Of a stretch of 12,138 nt of DNA, positions 1 through 6,160 are shown one piece after another (the stretch's first letter is position 1; each line of letters opens with the position of its first letter). Below the pieces are notes generated by a model, which saw only the letters and a list, made by a program, of their open reading frames with translations, was not told where the DNA came from and searched no databases. The DNA is taken from contig CABQAA010000031.1 in assembly GCA_902461995.1 (NCBI GenBank), positions 1 through 12,138 on the forward strand. Direction: 5' to 3'. This DNA is from an uncultured Oscillospiraceae bacterium (GTDB taxonomy: Bacteria > Bacillota > Clostridia > Oscillospirales > Acutalibacteraceae). The translations under genes and the position numbers were made by a program.

Positions 1-439
1 ATCCGGACGGGCTGACCGGAGCCGAGGTGGTTGTACTGGTGGTCGGCCGGGTGGCCGGAGCGGATGTCTCGGGTGTTTTGCTCGTCTGAGTCGTCGTTTT
101 TTTCGTTGTTTGAGCCGTGGTTTTATCAGTTGCCGTGGTAGTTTTGTTCACTGGGGCGGAAACAGAGGCTTCCCCACCCTTCTCATCGGATGGCGGGGCC
201 TGGTATACGGCTGCGCCGGTCTCCTGGGTCCCAGCGGACGTCTCTTCCCCTTCCATGGACTCCTCGGTTATCGTTTCCGTCATCTCGGTGGACGTGGTAT
301 TCGTCTCATAAAAGGTCGTTTCACCGCCGGAAGAGGAGGCGGGCGTCTCGACGGTCGACTGTCCGCATGCGGTGACCAGCAGAACCGCCAGAGCGATGAT
401 AATCAGCAGCGCGGAAGCGCGCCAGGTTTTCCTATACAT
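1..439 (-). CDS. Putative lipoprotein with long Thr/Ser-rich linker, 3' end beyond window
   Basis: This is an open frame from an ATG at 437-439 to the window edge, with 146 codons visible and no stop. The N-terminus has a lipoprotein signal peptide: a basic start (MYRKTWR), a hydrophobic stretch at about residues 10-22, and a lipobox ending VTAC with the lipidated cysteine at residue 25. The mature part begins with a Thr/Glu-rich acidic segment (about 38-75). It continues into a Thr/Lys segment (about 98-120) and then a Thr/Ser/Pro segment to the edge. This pattern is typical of a flexible spacer that lifts a C-terminal domain away from the membrane; that domain lies outside the window, so function is unknown. 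The start is supported by AAAGGA at 450-455, about 10 nt upstream. The gene has its own candidate promoter, so it is probably not cotranscribed with the ABC-F gene. Lipoprotein status is fairly sure; role cannot be called. Confidence 0.75.
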   Translation of the reverse strand, partial: MYRKTWRASALLIIIALAVLLVTACGQSTVETPASSSGGETTFYETNTTSTEMTETITEESMEGEETSAGTQETGAAVYQAPPSDEKGGEASVSAPVNKTTTATDKTTAQTTKKTTTQTSKTPETSAPATRPTTSTTTSAPVSPSG

Positions 440-551
440 ATATAAACCATCCTTTCGTCTAGGCTCGGCCGAGCATGCATCGCGTGCGGCCGGACAAACA
501 CGGGGTTTGGTCAAATAGCCGTTGTGGTGAATTCGTGTTGTTACAATACAA

Positions 552-580
552 AGGATACCATACCTGGAGTGCTCTTTCAA
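552..580 (-). promoter_or_regulatory. Candidate sigma-A promoter for the lipoprotein gene
   Basis: On the minus strand, a -35 TTGAAA (575-580) is followed after 17 nt by TATCCT (552-557), preceded by TGG, which makes an extended -10. Transcription would begin near 545, leaving a 5' UTR of about 105 nt before the ATG at 439. The -10 hexamer matches only 4 of 6 consensus bases; spacing, the -35 and the TGn element are good. Confidence 0.5.
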
Positions 581-693
581 CCCGTGGAGTCCTGCCAGTT
601 TTTCCTTCGTCTGCCTATCATGGTTAAAATTTTTTTATTGAAAGACCGCAAAAATGCCCCGCAATCTGCAAACATCAATCCCCTTTTGTCTCT

Positions 694-2223
694 TCACGCC
701 TCTTGATCCGGCCATTCATAAGGCGCCAGCCCCTTGTCCGACAGCCGATAAACCGCAGTGCAGACCTCTTTCAGGAACTTCCGGTCATGGCTGACGCAGA
801 GAATGGTTCCGGGGAACGCCGCCAAAGACCGGCGGATAACCGGATTGGACAGGGGGCTCAGATTCCGTGTCGGTTCGTCCAGAATCAGCACCTGACAAGC
901 ATCGAGCATCAGATGGAGCAGCAGCAGCTTCGCCTTCTGTCCGTCGCTCAGATCCCCGATCGGCTGTTCCATCTCCTCCGATTTAAATCGCAGACTCCCA
1001 AGGCAGGACCTGGCCCGCGTCACAGCCGTCTTCTCTCCAGACGGCACCAGAAATTCCACCGGTGTCTGTCCATATTCGAGCACATCGCCATACTCCTGCG
1101 GCATATAGCCGGCATGCAGTTCGGGTTTGGCGGACAACACGTCCCAGATACGGCGCAGACAGGTGGTTTTCCCCGCGCCGTTCTCCCCCACCAGTCCAAT
1201 CCGCTCCCCCGCCGTAATGTGCAGACGCAGATCGGACGCCAGAACACGTCCCCCGGCCTCCAGAACCGGCAGCTCCCAGTCGAGAATCCGCTTTCCATTC
1301 GGCAATGCCGAAGCATTGTCAAAAACCAACGAAATGGCGTCTTCCACGCTCGGAATATCCTCAAACTCTTCTTTCTGCCGTTCGATCCGTTTCTCCTGCG
1401 ATTTCAGCGCATGAATCTTCTTTTTAAGCAGCCTCGCCCCACCCGGATCGGCCCGGGTAATCGTGTTTTGCTGGTGTTCGACCTTGCTGTAAATCTGTCG
1501 CCACCGCGCCTGCTGGTTTTCGTAATCCGCGCGCTGCTTGCGCGCGATCTGCTCCTGCTTGTCCAGCCGCCCCAGACGGTTTTCCACATAATCCCGGTAT
1601 CCGGTCCGTTCGACGGTATACCGGCAGGCGCTCTTTTTCTTGATCTGTTCAAGATGGACGACAATATTCGCCGTGTTTTCCAATAGTGTTTCGTCGTGGG
1701 ATACATAGAGCACCGGCTGCGGAACCGCCCGAATAAAGGTTTCCAACCAAAGCAGGGTATCCAAATCCAGATCGTTGGTCGGTTCATCGAGCAGCAGGAT
1801 GTCCGGATGCTCCGCAAGCAAACGAACTAGCCGAATCTTGATTTTTTCCCCTCCTGAGAGGACGGAAAACGCTCGTTCACTCGTCCAAAGCTCCCTATTT
1901 CCATGCAGCTCCCACGGAGGCATCGGCAAATCCGCGTAAAGGTCTATGCCTTGCAAGTAGTCGATGATCCGTGTGTCCGGCGGCACGGTATTCTCCTGGG
2001 ACAGAAACCCGATATGTCCCGGGCAATACCGCGTACCTCGGCATTCTGCGTAGGATTCCACACGGTCGGGATGCGCAATCCAACGTAAAAGCGTACTTTT
2101 GCCATTCCCCTCCTCCCCGATCACAGCGGCTTTGTCTCCGTCGTTAATCGTAAGGCTGAATCCCCTTACAAGTTCTCTTCCGTCTTTCTTGAGTGTAATG
2201 GACACATTGTGCAGCTGCAACAT
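694..2223 (-). CDS. ABC-F family ATPase, probable ribosome-protection (antibiotic resistance type) protein
   Basis: This 509-residue soluble protein has two ABC ATPase domains and no membrane segment, as in ABC-F proteins, which act on the ribosome rather than transport. The first domain has Walker A GEEGNGKST (36-44), signature LSGGE (122-126), Walker B ending in D146-E147 and H-switch H176. The second has Walker A GENGAGKTT (346-354), signature LSDGQ (425-429), D449-E450 and H489. Both catalytic glutamates are present, so both sites should hydrolyse ATP. The interdomain linker (about 195-290) is highly charged and helical, with a basic tip around RLLKKK; this linker reaches the peptidyl-transferase centre in known ABC-F proteins. 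The length of about 500 residues fits the Vga/Lsa/VmlR-like resistance group better than longer housekeeping members. ABC-F membership is sure. The resistance role is inferred from length and from the attenuator leader upstream. The ATG has a strong AGGAGGG site at 2231-2237, 7 nt away. Confidence 0.93.
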   Translation of the reverse strand: MLQLHNVSITLKKDGRELVRGFSLTINDGDKAAVIGEEGNGKSTLLRWIAHPDRVESYAECRGTRYCPGHIGFLSQENTVPPDTRIIDYLQGIDLYADLPMPPWELHGNRELWTSERAFSVLSGGEKIKIRLVRLLAEHPDILLLDEPTNDLDLDTLLWLETFIRAVPQPVLYVSHDETLLENTANIVVHLEQIKKKSACRYTVERTGYRDYVENRLGRLDKQEQIARKQRADYENQQARWRQIYSKVEHQQNTITRADPGGARLLKKKIHALKSQEKRIERQKEEFEDIPSVEDAISLVFDNASALPNGKRILDWELPVLEAGGRVLASDLRLHITAGERIGLVGENGAGKTTCLRRIWDVLSAKPELHAGYMPQEYGDVLEYGQTPVEFLVPSGEKTAVTRARSCLGSLRFKSEEMEQPIGDLSDGQKAKLLLLHLMLDACQVLILDEPTRNLSPLSNPVIRRSLAAFPGTILCVSHDRKFLKEVCTAVYRLSDKGLAPYEWPDQEA

Positions 2224-2230
2224 GCAGCAT

Positions 2231-2237
2231 CCCTCCT
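2231..2237 (-). promoter_or_regulatory. Ribosome binding site of the ABC-F gene
   Basis: AGGAGGG on the minus strand lies 7 nt before the ATG at 2221-2223. It sits outside the terminator hairpin, so control appears to act on transcription elongation and not by hiding this site. Confidence 0.75.
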
Positions 2238-2256
2238 ACATCGGTTCTCTGGATAT

Positions 2257-2295
2257 AAAAAATACGGTTCTTCCGCCGCAGCGAAAGAACCGTAT
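2257..2295 (-). terminator. Strong intrinsic terminator in the ABC-F leader (attenuator segments 3:4)
   Basis: On the minus strand ATACGGTTCTT (2285-2295) pairs perfectly with AAGAACCGTAT (2262-2272). The inner 12 nt extend the stem by a U-G pair and CGC/GCG, leaving a UGCG tetraloop: 15 pairs in all. A run of six T follows (2257-2262, its first base inside the stem). It lies about 34 nt upstream of the ABC-F start and downstream of that gene's promoter and leader ORF, so it is placed to stop the ABC-F transcript prematurely. It would also end transcripts reading through from the flavodiiron gene, which has no other terminator. Confidence 0.9.
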
Positions 2296-2392
2296 GCATA
2301 CAAACAAAATCAAGCGAATCCGTCAGGATTCCCCTTTGCACGCACACAGACGCTTCTTACCCACGGTGGCCAAAGCGAGCTGTCTGCGCACA
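2285..2392 (-). promoter_or_regulatory. Attenuator leader with alternative pairings upstream of the ABC-F gene
   Basis: Three mutually exclusive pairings can be drawn on the minus-strand RNA. Segment 1 (2382-2392, over the leader ORF start codon) pairs with segment 2 (2341-2351) in 11 consecutive pairs, 4 of them G-U. Segment 2, extended to 2341-2358, pairs with segment 3 (2285-2302) in 16 of 18 positions, 4 of them G-U, with mismatches at 2353/2290 and 2349/2294. Segment 3 is the 5' arm of the terminator. A ribosome held on the first codons of the leader ORF would cover segment 1, free segment 2 to capture segment 3, and block the terminator. With no ribosome, 1:2 and 3:4 form together. A small hairpin (2316-2321 with 2326-2331) holds the leader stop codon in its loop. 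Pairings were worked out by eye; no folding energies were computed. Confidence 0.65.
2323..2391 (-). CDS. Putative 22-residue regulatory leader peptide of the ABC-F gene
   Basis: A GTG (2389-2391) opens 22 codons ending in TGA (2323-2325). It is preceded at 7 nt by GGAGGG (2399-2404), as strong as the site of the ABC-F gene itself. Residues 2-9 read RRQLALAT and residues 12-19 read KKRLCACK. An in-frame ATG at 2404-2406 would add five residues, but its only purine-rich site (AAAAGG) touches the start codon, so GTG is preferred. The ORF lies between promoter and terminator, and its codons contain attenuator segments 1 and 2. This is the layout of leader peptides that sense ribosome-targeting antibiotics upstream of erm and ABC-F genes. 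I do not recognise the peptide sequence. Its likely role is cis-acting stalling; no function as a free peptide is implied. Confidence 0.65.
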   Translation of the reverse strand: MRRQLALATVGKKRLCACKGES

Positions 2393-2424
2393 GGAAATCC
2401 CTCCATCCTTTTCGAATTGGGTTC

Positions 2425-2453
2425 AGCATATCACAGGAACCGCATAATGTCAA
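2425..2453 (-). promoter_or_regulatory. Near-consensus sigma-A promoter for the ABC-F leader and gene
   Basis: On the minus strand a perfect -35 TTGACA (2448-2453), a 17-nt spacer and TATGCT (2425-2430, 5 of 6 consensus) form the best promoter in the window. The -35 overlaps the TGA stop of the flavodiiron gene (2450-2452). Transcription would start near 2418, about 12 nt before the leader ORF's binding site. A constitutively strong promoter followed by a strong terminator is expected for a gene controlled by attenuation. Confidence 0.85.
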
Positions 2454-3643
2454 GCCCGGAACGCTGCGGCCAGTTCCCGGCCATAGGCGCGCATCTCTTC
2501 GAGTACCGCCTCATCCGGTACCCAGTTGATTCGGCGGCCTTCGCCTACCACATCGAATCCGGCGTCCTTCAACTCCTCATTCAGCATCTTGACCGCTTCG
2601 CCGCTCCAACCGTAACTGCCGAACGCGGCCGCCTTTTTGCCCTTGAATTTGGCGCCCTTGATCAGTTCCAGAATTCCGGCAACCGCGTACAGGTACCCGT
2701 TGTTGACGGTCGGAGACCCCATGACAACGGCCTTGGACCGAAATACTTCGGTCATGATGTCGGTTTTGTCGCTCTTGGAAGCGTTGAACAGCTTAACCGT
2801 CGTCTGCGGATCGGCCTCTTTCAGCCCTTCGGCAATGGTTTCCGCCATCCGTCTGGTGGAGTTCCACATGGTGTCGTATACGATGCTGACCTGGTTTTCC
2901 TGGTAGTTTTCCGCCCATTTCAGGTATTGCTCCACGATCTGTTCGGGGTGATCCCGCCAGATCAGGCCATGACTTGGGCAGATCATATCGATCGGCAGAT
3001 TCATCCCAAGAATCTCACCGATTTTGCGCTTCACCATCGGGCTGAACGGCGCCAGAATATTGGCGTAATACTTGGTCGCCTCCTCGTACAGCGCGGACTT
3101 GTCCACGGTATCGTTATAGAGGGACTCGCTTGCGAAATGCTGGCCGAAGCCGTCGTTGCTGAACAGAATATTCTCACCGCTCATGTAGCTGAACATGGTA
3201 TCCGGCCAATGCAGCATGGGCGCCTCGATAAAGGTCAGCTTGGACTCTCCGAGATCAAGGGTATCCCCCGTTTTGACCGGCACGTATTTCCAATCCTGAT
3301 GATAATGCCCCTTCAGGATTTTGACGCCGTTGGCCGTGCAGTAGATCGGGGTGTCTGGAATTTCCCGCATCAGGGCCGGCAGCGCACCGCTGTGATCCAC
3401 CTCGTTATGCTGCATCACGATCGCATCGATCTCCTTGAGATCGATTTCCCGCTTCAGGTTATTGACAAATTCGTGATCAAAGGGCAGCCAGACCGTATCG
3501 ACCAGCACCGTCTTCTTGTCCCGGATCAGATATGCATTATACGAAGACCCGCGATGGGTGGAATATTCGTCGCCGTGAAACCGTTTGAGCTCCCAGTCGA
3601 TCTTCCCGATCCAAGAGACTTTTTCCGTCAATTTTCTCGCCAT
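2450..3643 (-). CDS. fprA: Flavodiiron protein (A-type flavoprotein, O2/NO reductase)
   Basis: This 397-residue cytoplasmic enzyme reduces O2 to water and/or NO to N2O, protecting anaerobes. The metallo-beta-lactamase-like domain (about 1-245) has every diiron ligand of the family: H79, E81, D83 and H84 in HNEVDH, then H145 (HWPD), D164 (SNDG) and H225 (PSHG). The flavodoxin-like domain (about 250-397) has FMN loops at TMWNSTRRMA (258-267), SPTVNNGYL (310-318) and GSYGWSGEA (342-350). There is no C-terminal rubredoxin or flavin reductase domain, so electrons must come from a separate rubredoxin or similar donor, not seen here. The length is normal for the simplest class. The ATG has AAAGGA at 3654-3659, 10 nt upstream. 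O2 versus NO preference cannot be told from sequence. The gene follows a long noncoding gap with candidate promoters and seems monocistronic, with the ABC-F leader terminator as the nearest end. Confidence 0.95.
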   Translation of the reverse strand: MARKLTEKVSWIGKIDWELKRFHGDEYSTHRGSSYNAYLIRDKKTVLVDTVWLPFDHEFVNNLKREIDLKEIDAIVMQHNEVDHSGALPALMREIPDTPIYCTANGVKILKGHYHQDWKYVPVKTGDTLDLGESKLTFIEAPMLHWPDTMFSYMSGENILFSNDGFGQHFASESLYNDTVDKSALYEEATKYYANILAPFSPMVKRKIGEILGMNLPIDMICPSHGLIWRDHPEQIVEQYLKWAENYQENQVSIVYDTMWNSTRRMAETIAEGLKEADPQTTVKLFNASKSDKTDIMTEVFRSKAVVMGSPTVNNGYLYAVAGILELIKGAKFKGKKAAAFGSYGWSGEAVKMLNEELKDAGFDVVGEGRRINWVPDEAVLEEMRAYGRELAAAFRA

Positions 3644-3677
3644 AGTGCGATCATCCTTTCTGTTCCGATTCGTTCAT

Positions 3678-3686
3678 AGTATAACA
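3678..3686 (-). promoter_or_regulatory. Candidate extended -10 promoter of the flavodiiron gene
   Basis: The minus strand reads TGT followed by TATACT (-10 at 3678-3683), with a weak -35 ATGATT (3701-3706) at 17 nt. Transcription would start near 3671, about 28 nt before the ATG. The TGn element compensates for the poor -35. Confidence 0.5.
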
Positions 3687-3719
3687 CGTTTTTCTATAAA
3701 AATCATGGACAATTTTTTA

Positions 3720-3728
3720 ATTATACCA
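3720..3728 (-). promoter_or_regulatory. Second candidate extended -10 promoter upstream of the flavodiiron gene
   Basis: The minus strand reads TGG followed by a perfect TATAAT (3720-3725). No good -35 lies 16-18 nt upstream (ATCTGC at 17 nt). It could be an alternative or activator-dependent promoter for the same gene, or chance in an AT-rich stretch. Confidence 0.4.
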
Positions 3729-4075
3729 AATTCGTATATGATGCAGATTATGCCGGCCGACTCTGTTAAAAAATAGACAGATCGACCAATAAAGCCCCTT
3801 CTCTTCAGACGTCCTATGGCCGCCGGTTTGTCGGGTTTTCCTGTGTTCATAAGAATGAAAAAGAGTTATTCTCAGCCGGATCCTCCGCCTATACGAATCG
3901 TCTTGGATTCTGCCATCATCTTCAACCACCATCTGCACAAAATACAATGCGTTATACGCCCTCACAGCTCGTATACGGGCACATTTTGCCCCTCGTTACG
4001 TATGATAGCTAAGCTCTAAATTCATGCTCAAGGGATACCTCCACCGGCAGATACGGTACTCCCCATAATCAGAAA
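3729..4075. other. Noncoding gap between ftsH terminator and flavodiiron promoters
   Basis: This stretch of about 350 nt holds no gene I can support. Frames of 67-82 codons exist on both strands but lack binding sites and recognisable domains. It contains several short related motifs around CGTATA: the palindrome CGTATACG at 3970-3977, GCGTTATACGC at 3949-3959, and further copies near 3890 and 3732. There is also a small GGGCA/TGCCC hairpin at about 3977-3992. These could be operator sites or part of a small RNA, but nothing matches a known RNA family by eye. Confidence 0.5.
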
Positions 4076-4106
4076 CAATCCCCTGCCGCTAAGCGGCAGG
4101 GGATTG
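4076..4106 (-). terminator. Terminator hairpin at the end of the ftsH operon
   Basis: A perfect 14-bp inverted repeat (4076-4089 with 4093-4106) with a 3-nt loop begins 9 nt after the ftsH stop codon. On the minus strand it is followed by TTTCTGATT, a modest T-rich tail. The hairpin is strong; the short tail makes the termination claim slightly less certain. Confidence 0.85.
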
Positions 4107-4115
4107 AAAGCGCGT

Positions 4116-6128
4116 TTAGTGCGGCAGATCGCTGTCCTGCGCATCTTCCGGATGATCGGCTCCGGCGGAAGCAGACGGCTCGGACGGTTCGGTTTCGGAT
4201 GTGCCCGAAACCGATGCAAACAGACCGGTCTCGGAAGCCGCGGGCACTTCCCGCCCTTCCATCAGGGCCTTGAACTGCTCGCCGTCGAGCTTTTCGTTCT
4301 GGAACAGGTACTTCGCGACGGCGTGGAGCTTGTCGATGTGATTCGTGAGAATCTCCCGCGTCTTGCCGTAGCAATCCGTGATAATCGAATTGATCTCGGC
4401 ATCGATTTCCGCGGCGACTTCTTCCGAGTAGTTGCGGGTATGGCCGAAGTCGCGCCCTAAGAACACTTCGTTCGATTCGGAGGAGCCGAAGACGATCGGG
4501 CCGAGCTTATCGCTCATACCGTATTTGGTCACCATTTTGCGGGCCGTATCGGTCGCGCGCTCGATATCGTTGCTGGCGCCGGTGGAGATATCGTCGAGCA
4601 CCAGGGCTTCGGCCACACGGCCGCCGAGTAGCACCTCAATATCCTCGAGCATTTCCTTTTTAGCACGGTAGGATTTATCGTGTTCCGGCAGACTCATGGT
4701 ATAGCCGCCCGCCATCCCCCGCGGAATCACCGAGATCTGATGAACCGGATCCTGCGTCGGACAATAATAGGTGACGACGGCGTGGCCCGCCTCGTGATAA
4801 GAGGTCAGGTTTTTTTCCTTGTCGGTGATGACATGACTGCGCTTTTCGGTTCCCATCACCACTTTGATTGTTGCTTCCTCGATCTCCGGCATGGTGATGG
4901 AATGCAGGTTTTTGCGTGCGGCCAACAGAGCCGCCTCGTTGAGCAGGTTTTCCAGATCCGCGCCGGTAAAGCCGGCGGTGGATTTGGCAATCACCGACAG
5001 CTCCACATCGGGAGCCAAGGGCTTGCCGCGGGCGTGCACTTTCAGGATCTCTTCCCGCCCTTTGATGTCGGGGTAATTCACGACGATCTGGCGGTCGAAC
5101 CGGCCGGGCCGCATGAGAGCGGGATCCAGGATGTCGGGGCGGTTCGTCGCGGCGATCATGATGACGCCTTCGTTGGCACCAAAGCCGTCCATTTCGACAA
5201 GCAGCTGGTTGAGGGTCTGTTCACGTTCGTCGTGTCCGCCGCCGAGACCAGCGCCGCGCTGACGGCCGACCGCGTCGATTTCATCGATGAAAATGATGCA
5301 GGGGGAATTCTTTTTCGCCTGATCGAACAAATCGCGGACACGGGACGCGCCGACGCCGACGTACATCTCCACGAAATCGGAACCCGAGATGGAAAAAAAC
5401 GGGACGCCAGCCTCTCCGGCCACCGCACGGGCCAGAAGGGTTTTACCGGTACCGGGAGGGCCCACCAGCAGGACTCCCTTGGGCACCCGGGCACCCAGCT
5501 CTTTAAATTTCTTCGGAGACCGCAGGAAATCGACAATTTCCCGCAGTTCTTCCTTCTCTTCATCCGCTCCGGCCACATCCGCAAAAGTGGTCTTGCGCTT
5601 TTCGTCGACCGGCTGTTTGATCCGGGCTTTGCCGAAGCCCATAGCCTTGCCTCCGCCATCCATGGAAGACAGAGAACGGCGCATCATGACAAACATCGCC
5701 ACAAAGAAGACGATGATCAGCAGCGACGGGATGAGGTTGACAAACCAAGGCATCGTGCTCGGCGGCTGCAGATCGTATTTCAGGCCGTTGGCCTTGATGG
5801 AATCTTCAATTCCCGCCAAGAACAGGCCGACATCCGGGACACTGTACTTGATGACATCGTCCTTTTCGTCGAGCTTATTGTCCTTGTTGCGGTCCTCGCG
5901 CAGCTCTTCCTTAAGGGTAATCGTCAGATTCCCGCTTCCAAGGTCGAGATCGAACTCACTGACCTGGTTGTTGGTAAAATAGGCGATATAATCGGAGTAC
6001 ACTTTGTCGGACTTTTTCGTGTCTCCGGACATAAACAGCCAGGCCACCACAATGACCAACAAGGGAATACCAATAAAGAGCCCCAGGTTTCGCAGGGATT
6101 TGCCGAAATCGTTGTTGTTGGATTCCAA
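4116..6128 (-). CDS. ftsH: ATP-dependent zinc metalloprotease FtsH
   Basis: FtsH (670 residues) is a membrane-anchored hexameric protease that extracts and degrades misfolded membrane proteins and some regulators. TM1 is at about 16-33 and TM2 at about 127-149, with an extracytoplasmic domain between. The AAA domain has Walker A GPPGTGKT (223-230), Walker B IIFIDEIDA (278-286) and the second region of homology ending near GRFDRQ (342-347). The protease domain has the zinc motif HEAGH (445-449), with a likely third ligand D521 in SNDIE. The last 40 residues are an acidic Ser/Glu/Pro tail, common and poorly conserved in the family. The start is TTG (6126-6128): AAGGAG (6139-6144) lies 10 nt upstream, and the next in-frame Met is residue 33, inside TM1. 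Unusually, residues 79-90 form a D-x-N-x-D-x-K-x-D-x-x-D loop like an EF-hand. hpt ends 32 nt upstream, as in the usual tilS-hpt-ftsH order. Confidence 0.98.
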   Translation of the reverse strand: MESNNNDFGKSLRNLGLFIGIPLLVIVVAWLFMSGDTKKSDKVYSDYIAYFTNNQVSEFDLDLGSGNLTITLKEELREDRNKDNKLDEKDDVIKYSVPDVGLFLAGIEDSIKANGLKYDLQPPSTMPWFVNLIPSLLIIVFFVAMFVMMRRSLSSMDGGGKAMGFGKARIKQPVDEKRKTTFADVAGADEEKEELREIVDFLRSPKKFKELGARVPKGVLLVGPPGTGKTLLARAVAGEAGVPFFSISGSDFVEMYVGVGASRVRDLFDQAKKNSPCIIFIDEIDAVGRQRGAGLGGGHDEREQTLNQLLVEMDGFGANEGVIMIAATNRPDILDPALMRPGRFDRQIVVNYPDIKGREEILKVHARGKPLAPDVELSVIAKSTAGFTGADLENLLNEAALLAARKNLHSITMPEIEEATIKVVMGTEKRSHVITDKEKNLTSYHEAGHAVVTYYCPTQDPVHQISVIPRGMAGGYTMSLPEHDKSYRAKKEMLEDIEVLLGGRVAEALVLDDISTGASNDIERATDTARKMVTKYGMSDKLGPIVFGSSESNEVFLGRDFGHTRNYSEEVAAEIDAEINSIITDCYGKTREILTNHIDKLHAVAKYLFQNEKLDGEQFKALMEGREVPAASETGLFASVSGTSETEPSEPSASAGADHPEDAQDSDLPH

Positions 6129-6138
6129 AAACTCTCAA

Positions 6139-6144
6139 CTCCTT
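6139..6144 (-). promoter_or_regulatory. Ribosome binding site that fixes the TTG start of ftsH
   Basis: AAGGAG on the minus strand is 10 nt upstream of TTG (6126-6128). An ATG at 6148-6150 lies upstream of this site and out of frame with FtsH, so TTG is the only start consistent with a complete first membrane helix. Confidence 0.75.
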
Positions 6145-6160
6145 TTGCATGGGATCACGC

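Noticed and set aside
601..693. Possible terminator after the ABC-F gene
   Set aside because: The A/T-rich stretch near 624-642 and the GC-containing stretch near 648-666 do not form a stem longer than about 3-4 pairs next to a T-tract, so no terminator could be supported.
524..706. 60-codon plus-strand frame between the lipoprotein and ABC-F genes
   Set aside because: It lacks a convincing start region and family resemblance, and lies across the candidate lipoprotein promoter on the other strand.
703..1686. 327-codon open frame on the plus strand opposite the ABC-F gene
   Set aside because: Antisense shadow of clear ABC ATPase motifs, with no family resemblance of its own.
2099..3679. 526-codon open frame on the plus strand, opposite the flavodiiron gene
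   Set aside because: It lies antisense to a gene with complete catalytic motifs, starts inside the ABC-F gene, runs across the attenuator and promoter, and shows no recognisable domain. It is a GC-bias shadow.
3674..3850. 58-codon minus-strand frame starting MNTGKPDKPAAIG
   Set aside because: It has no Shine-Dalgarno site, uses AT-rich codons unlike its neighbours, and overlaps both candidate promoters of the flavodiiron gene.
3717..3965. 82-codon minus-strand frame in the gap between ftsH and the flavodiiron gene
   Set aside because: No binding site, no domain and an Arg/His-rich composition. An overlapping frame with a KTIRIGGGSG-like stretch is broken by stops, too short to call a pseudogene.
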